Positions 12,887 through 14,575 of a stretch of 14,575 nucleotides of DNA are shown here, piece by piece. How positions within the stretch are numbered: position 1 is the stretch's first letter; each line of letters opens with the position of its first letter. The stretch covers positions 1-14,575 of the forward strand of contig URGI01000051.1 in NCBI GenBank assembly GCA_900547315.1, given 5' to 3'. The position numbers and the translations under genes were made by a program. The stretch comes from an uncultured Eubacteriales bacterium (GTDB taxonomy: Bacteria > Bacillota > Clostridia > Oscillospirales > Oscillospiraceae). Below the pieces are notes generated by a model. It was not told the origin of the DNA. It saw only the letters and a program-made list of their open reading frames with translations, and ran no database searches.

Positions 12887-14575
12887 ATGAGCGAAGTCAA
12901 CAACAATCAGGCGCAGGATCTGTCCGAACTGCTGCAGATACGGCGCGATAAGCTGGCTGATCTCCAGCGCCGCGGCAAGGATCCGTTCAAGATAACCAAG
13001 TATGACGTCTCGCATCACAGCGAGGAGGTCAAGAAAGCCGTCGCGGAGCTTGAGGGCAAGACCGTCAGCGTCGCGGGCAGAATGATGTCCAAGCGCGTCA
13101 TGGGCAAGGCGTCTTTCTGCCATGTGCAGGATCTTCAGGGCAATATCCAGATATACGTCGCGCGCGACATGATCGGCGAAGAGGCGTATGCCGACTTCAA
13201 GAAGTTCGATATCGGCGATATCATCGGCGTCAAGGGCGAGGTTTTTGTTACGAAAACCGGCGAGACCTCCATCCGCGCGTCCGAGGTCGTGCTGCTGTCC
13301 AAGAGCCTTCAGATCCTGCCGGAGAAATATCACGGCCTGACCAACGTTGACCTCCGCTACCGTCAGAGATATACCGACCTCATCATGAACCCCGACGTGA
13401 AAGACACTTTCATCAAGCGCTCCAAGATGATAAGCTGCATCCGCCGCTATCTTGACGCGCAGGGCTTCATTGAGGTCGAGACCCCGATGCTCGTCGCCAA
13501 TGCGGGCGGCGCCGCCGCGCGCCCGTTCGAGACGCATTATAACGCGTTGGACGAGGATGTGCGCCTGCGCATCTCGCTTGAACTGTACCTCAAGCGCCTG
13601 ATCGTCGGCGGCCTTGAGCGTGTGTATGAGATCGGCCGCGTGTTCCGCAACGAGGGCGTCGATACGCGCCACAATCCTGAATTCACGCTCATGGAGCTGT
13701 ATCAGGCGTACACCGATTATCATGGCATGATGGATCTGACCGAGAATATGTTCAGATACCTTGCACAGGAGGTCTGCGGCTCTACGGTCATTACCTACGG
13801 CGAGAACGAGATCGACCTTGGCAAGCCGTTTGAGCGTCTGACCATGATCGACGCCGTGAAGCGCTACGCCGGAGTTGACTTTGACGCTGTGCCCGACACT
13901 GAGGCAGCCAAGAAGCTCGCCGATGAGCGCGGCATCGCATACGAGGCGCGCCACCAGAAGGGCGATATCCTCAATATGTTCTTTGAGGAATACTGCGAGG
14001 ATAAGCTCATCCAGCCGACTTTTATCATGGATCATCCGGTCGACGTCTCTCCGCTTACCAAGCGCAAGCCCGACAAGCCCGATTACGTCGAGCGCTTTGA
14101 GTTGTTCGTCAATGGCTGGGAGATGTGCAACGCGTATTCCGAGCTGAACGACCCCATCGACCAGCGCGAGCGCTTCAAGGCGCAGGACGCCGCGGCCGCC
14201 GCGGGCGACGAGGAAGCCAACCACACCGATGAAGACTTCCTGAACGCGCTTGAGATCGGTATGCCCCCCACGGGCGGTATCGGCTACGGTATCGATCGCC
14301 TTGCCATGCTCCTTACGAACAGCCCCGCAATCCGCGACGTGCTGCTGTTCCCCACAATGAAACCTTTGGACACTCCCAAGTCGGAGAAAAAGCCTGAGGA
14401 AGTCGGTATCATCGGCGGAGCTAAGGGTACGGTCGAGATCGAGATTAAGGACGAGCCGATCGATTTTTCCAATGTTCAGATCGAGCCGCTGTTCCAGAAT
14501 CAGGTCGATTTTGACACCTTCTCCAAGAGTGATTTCCGTGCCGTAAAGGTCAAGGAATGCGAAGCTGTGAAGAAG
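12887..14575 (+). CDS. lysS: Lysyl-tRNA synthetase (class II), with C-terminal tRNA-binding domain; cut by window end
   Basis: 563 codons are present with no stop before the edge, so the 3' end is missing. The enzyme charges tRNA-Lys with lysine. An OB-fold anticodon-binding domain (about 60-150) is followed by a class II core: YRQRYTDLI, motif 2 in VYEIGRVFRNEGVDTRHNPEF, the amino-acid site EMCNAYSELNDP, and motif 3 GIGYGIDRLAMLLT. A normal bacterial LysRS ends near LLFPTMKP (about residue 485-491). Here the frame goes on through an acidic linker to VDFDTFSKSDFRAVKVKECEAVKK (about 540-563, truncated), which reads as the start of an EMAP-II/Trbp111-type tRNA-binding domain as in MetRS tails. 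The start ATG 12887 has a modest GAGGTAG site (12876-12882). It is co-transcribed with greA. Confidence 0.95.
   Translation, partial: MSEVNNNQAQDLSELLQIRRDKLADLQRRGKDPFKITKYDVSHHSEEVKKAVAELEGKTVSVAGRMMSKRVMGKASFCHVQDLQGNIQIYVARDMIGEEAYADFKKFDIGDIIGVKGEVFVTKTGETSIRASEVVLLSKSLQILPEKYHGLTNVDLRYRQRYTDLIMNPDVKDTFIKRSKMISCIRRYLDAQGFIEVETPMLVANAGGAAARPFETHYNALDEDVRLRISLELYLKRLIVGGLERVYEIGRVFRNEGVDTRHNPEFTLMELYQAYTDYHGMMDLTENMFRYLAQEVCGSTVITYGENEIDLGKPFERLTMIDAVKRYAGVDFDAVPDTEAAKKLADERGIAYEARHQKGDILNMFFEEYCEDKLIQPTFIMDHPVDVSPLTKRKPDKPDYVERFELFVNGWEMCNAYSELNDPIDQRERFKAQDAAAAAGDEEANHTDEDFLNALEIGMPPTGGIGYGIDRLAMLLTNSPAIRDVLLFPTMKPLDTPKSEKKPEEVGIIGGAKGTVEIEIKDEPIDFSNVQIEPLFQNQVDFDTFSKSDFRAVKVKECEAVKK

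Noticed and set aside
12851..14224. 457-codon minus-strand open frame opposite lysS, and similar long ones at 9679-10863, 5559-6368, 939-1964 and 11395-12285
   Set aside because: Same cause; Leu/Ala/Val/Arg/His-rich composition typical of antisense frames, and no ribosome sites.

Overview
The window looks like a chromosomal core region of a low-AT Clostridia (Bacillota), most likely an Oscillospiraceae/Ruminococcaceae-type gut bacterium. The reasons are strong GGAGG ribosome sites and sigma-A type promoters, DUF1836 and DUF4830 proteins typical of Clostridia, a CdaR/PucR-type regulator directly ahead of ftsEX, and a greA-lysS pair. The family calls come from reading the proteins; no database search was possible. 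No tRNA, rRNA, CRISPR array or insertion sequence was seen. No stretch above 300 bases lacks a gene. Bases 1-88 are AT-rich and show nothing recognisable.

Left part (1-5200), small independent units. A DUF1836 gene (-) is divergent from a degV fatty-acid-binding gene (+), with a readable promoter for each and a near-perfect operator-like palindrome over the degV -10. A bidirectional terminator separates degV from a two-gene minus-strand unit (PAP2 phosphatase followed by an overlapping, TTG-started hypothetical gene). Next come a secreted protein with one cadherin-like and three SLH-like segments (+), a terminator, a membrane-anchored DUF4830 protein (-), and an RsuA-type 16S rRNA pseudouridine synthase (+).

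Middle (5240-12282), one co-oriented cell-wall cluster: CdaR-like regulator, a 185-nt spacer with a candidate structured RNA leader, ftsE, ftsX (overlapping ftsE), two tandem paralogous secreted coiled-coil LytM (M23) peptidoglycan hydrolases, and a membrane-bound PDZ-S41 protein. FtsEX is an ABC-type mechanotransmitter that activates coiled-coil hydrolases outside the membrane (EnvC, PcsB, CwlO, RipC in other bacteria). The two M23 proteins are therefore the probable FtsEX clients. Both keep all zinc ligands. The S41 protein keeps the fold motifs but seems to have lost both catalytic residues (Ser to Ala309, Lys to Asp334), so it is probably a pseudoprotease. This cluster, with its doubled hydrolase, dead protease and possible RNA switch, is the most interesting part of the window.

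Right end (12279-14575), growth genes: an excellent promoter overlapping the S41 stop codon drives greA and then lysS. lysS runs off the window edge. After a complete LysRS catalytic core it continues into what looks like an EMAP-II/Trbp111-type tRNA-binding domain.
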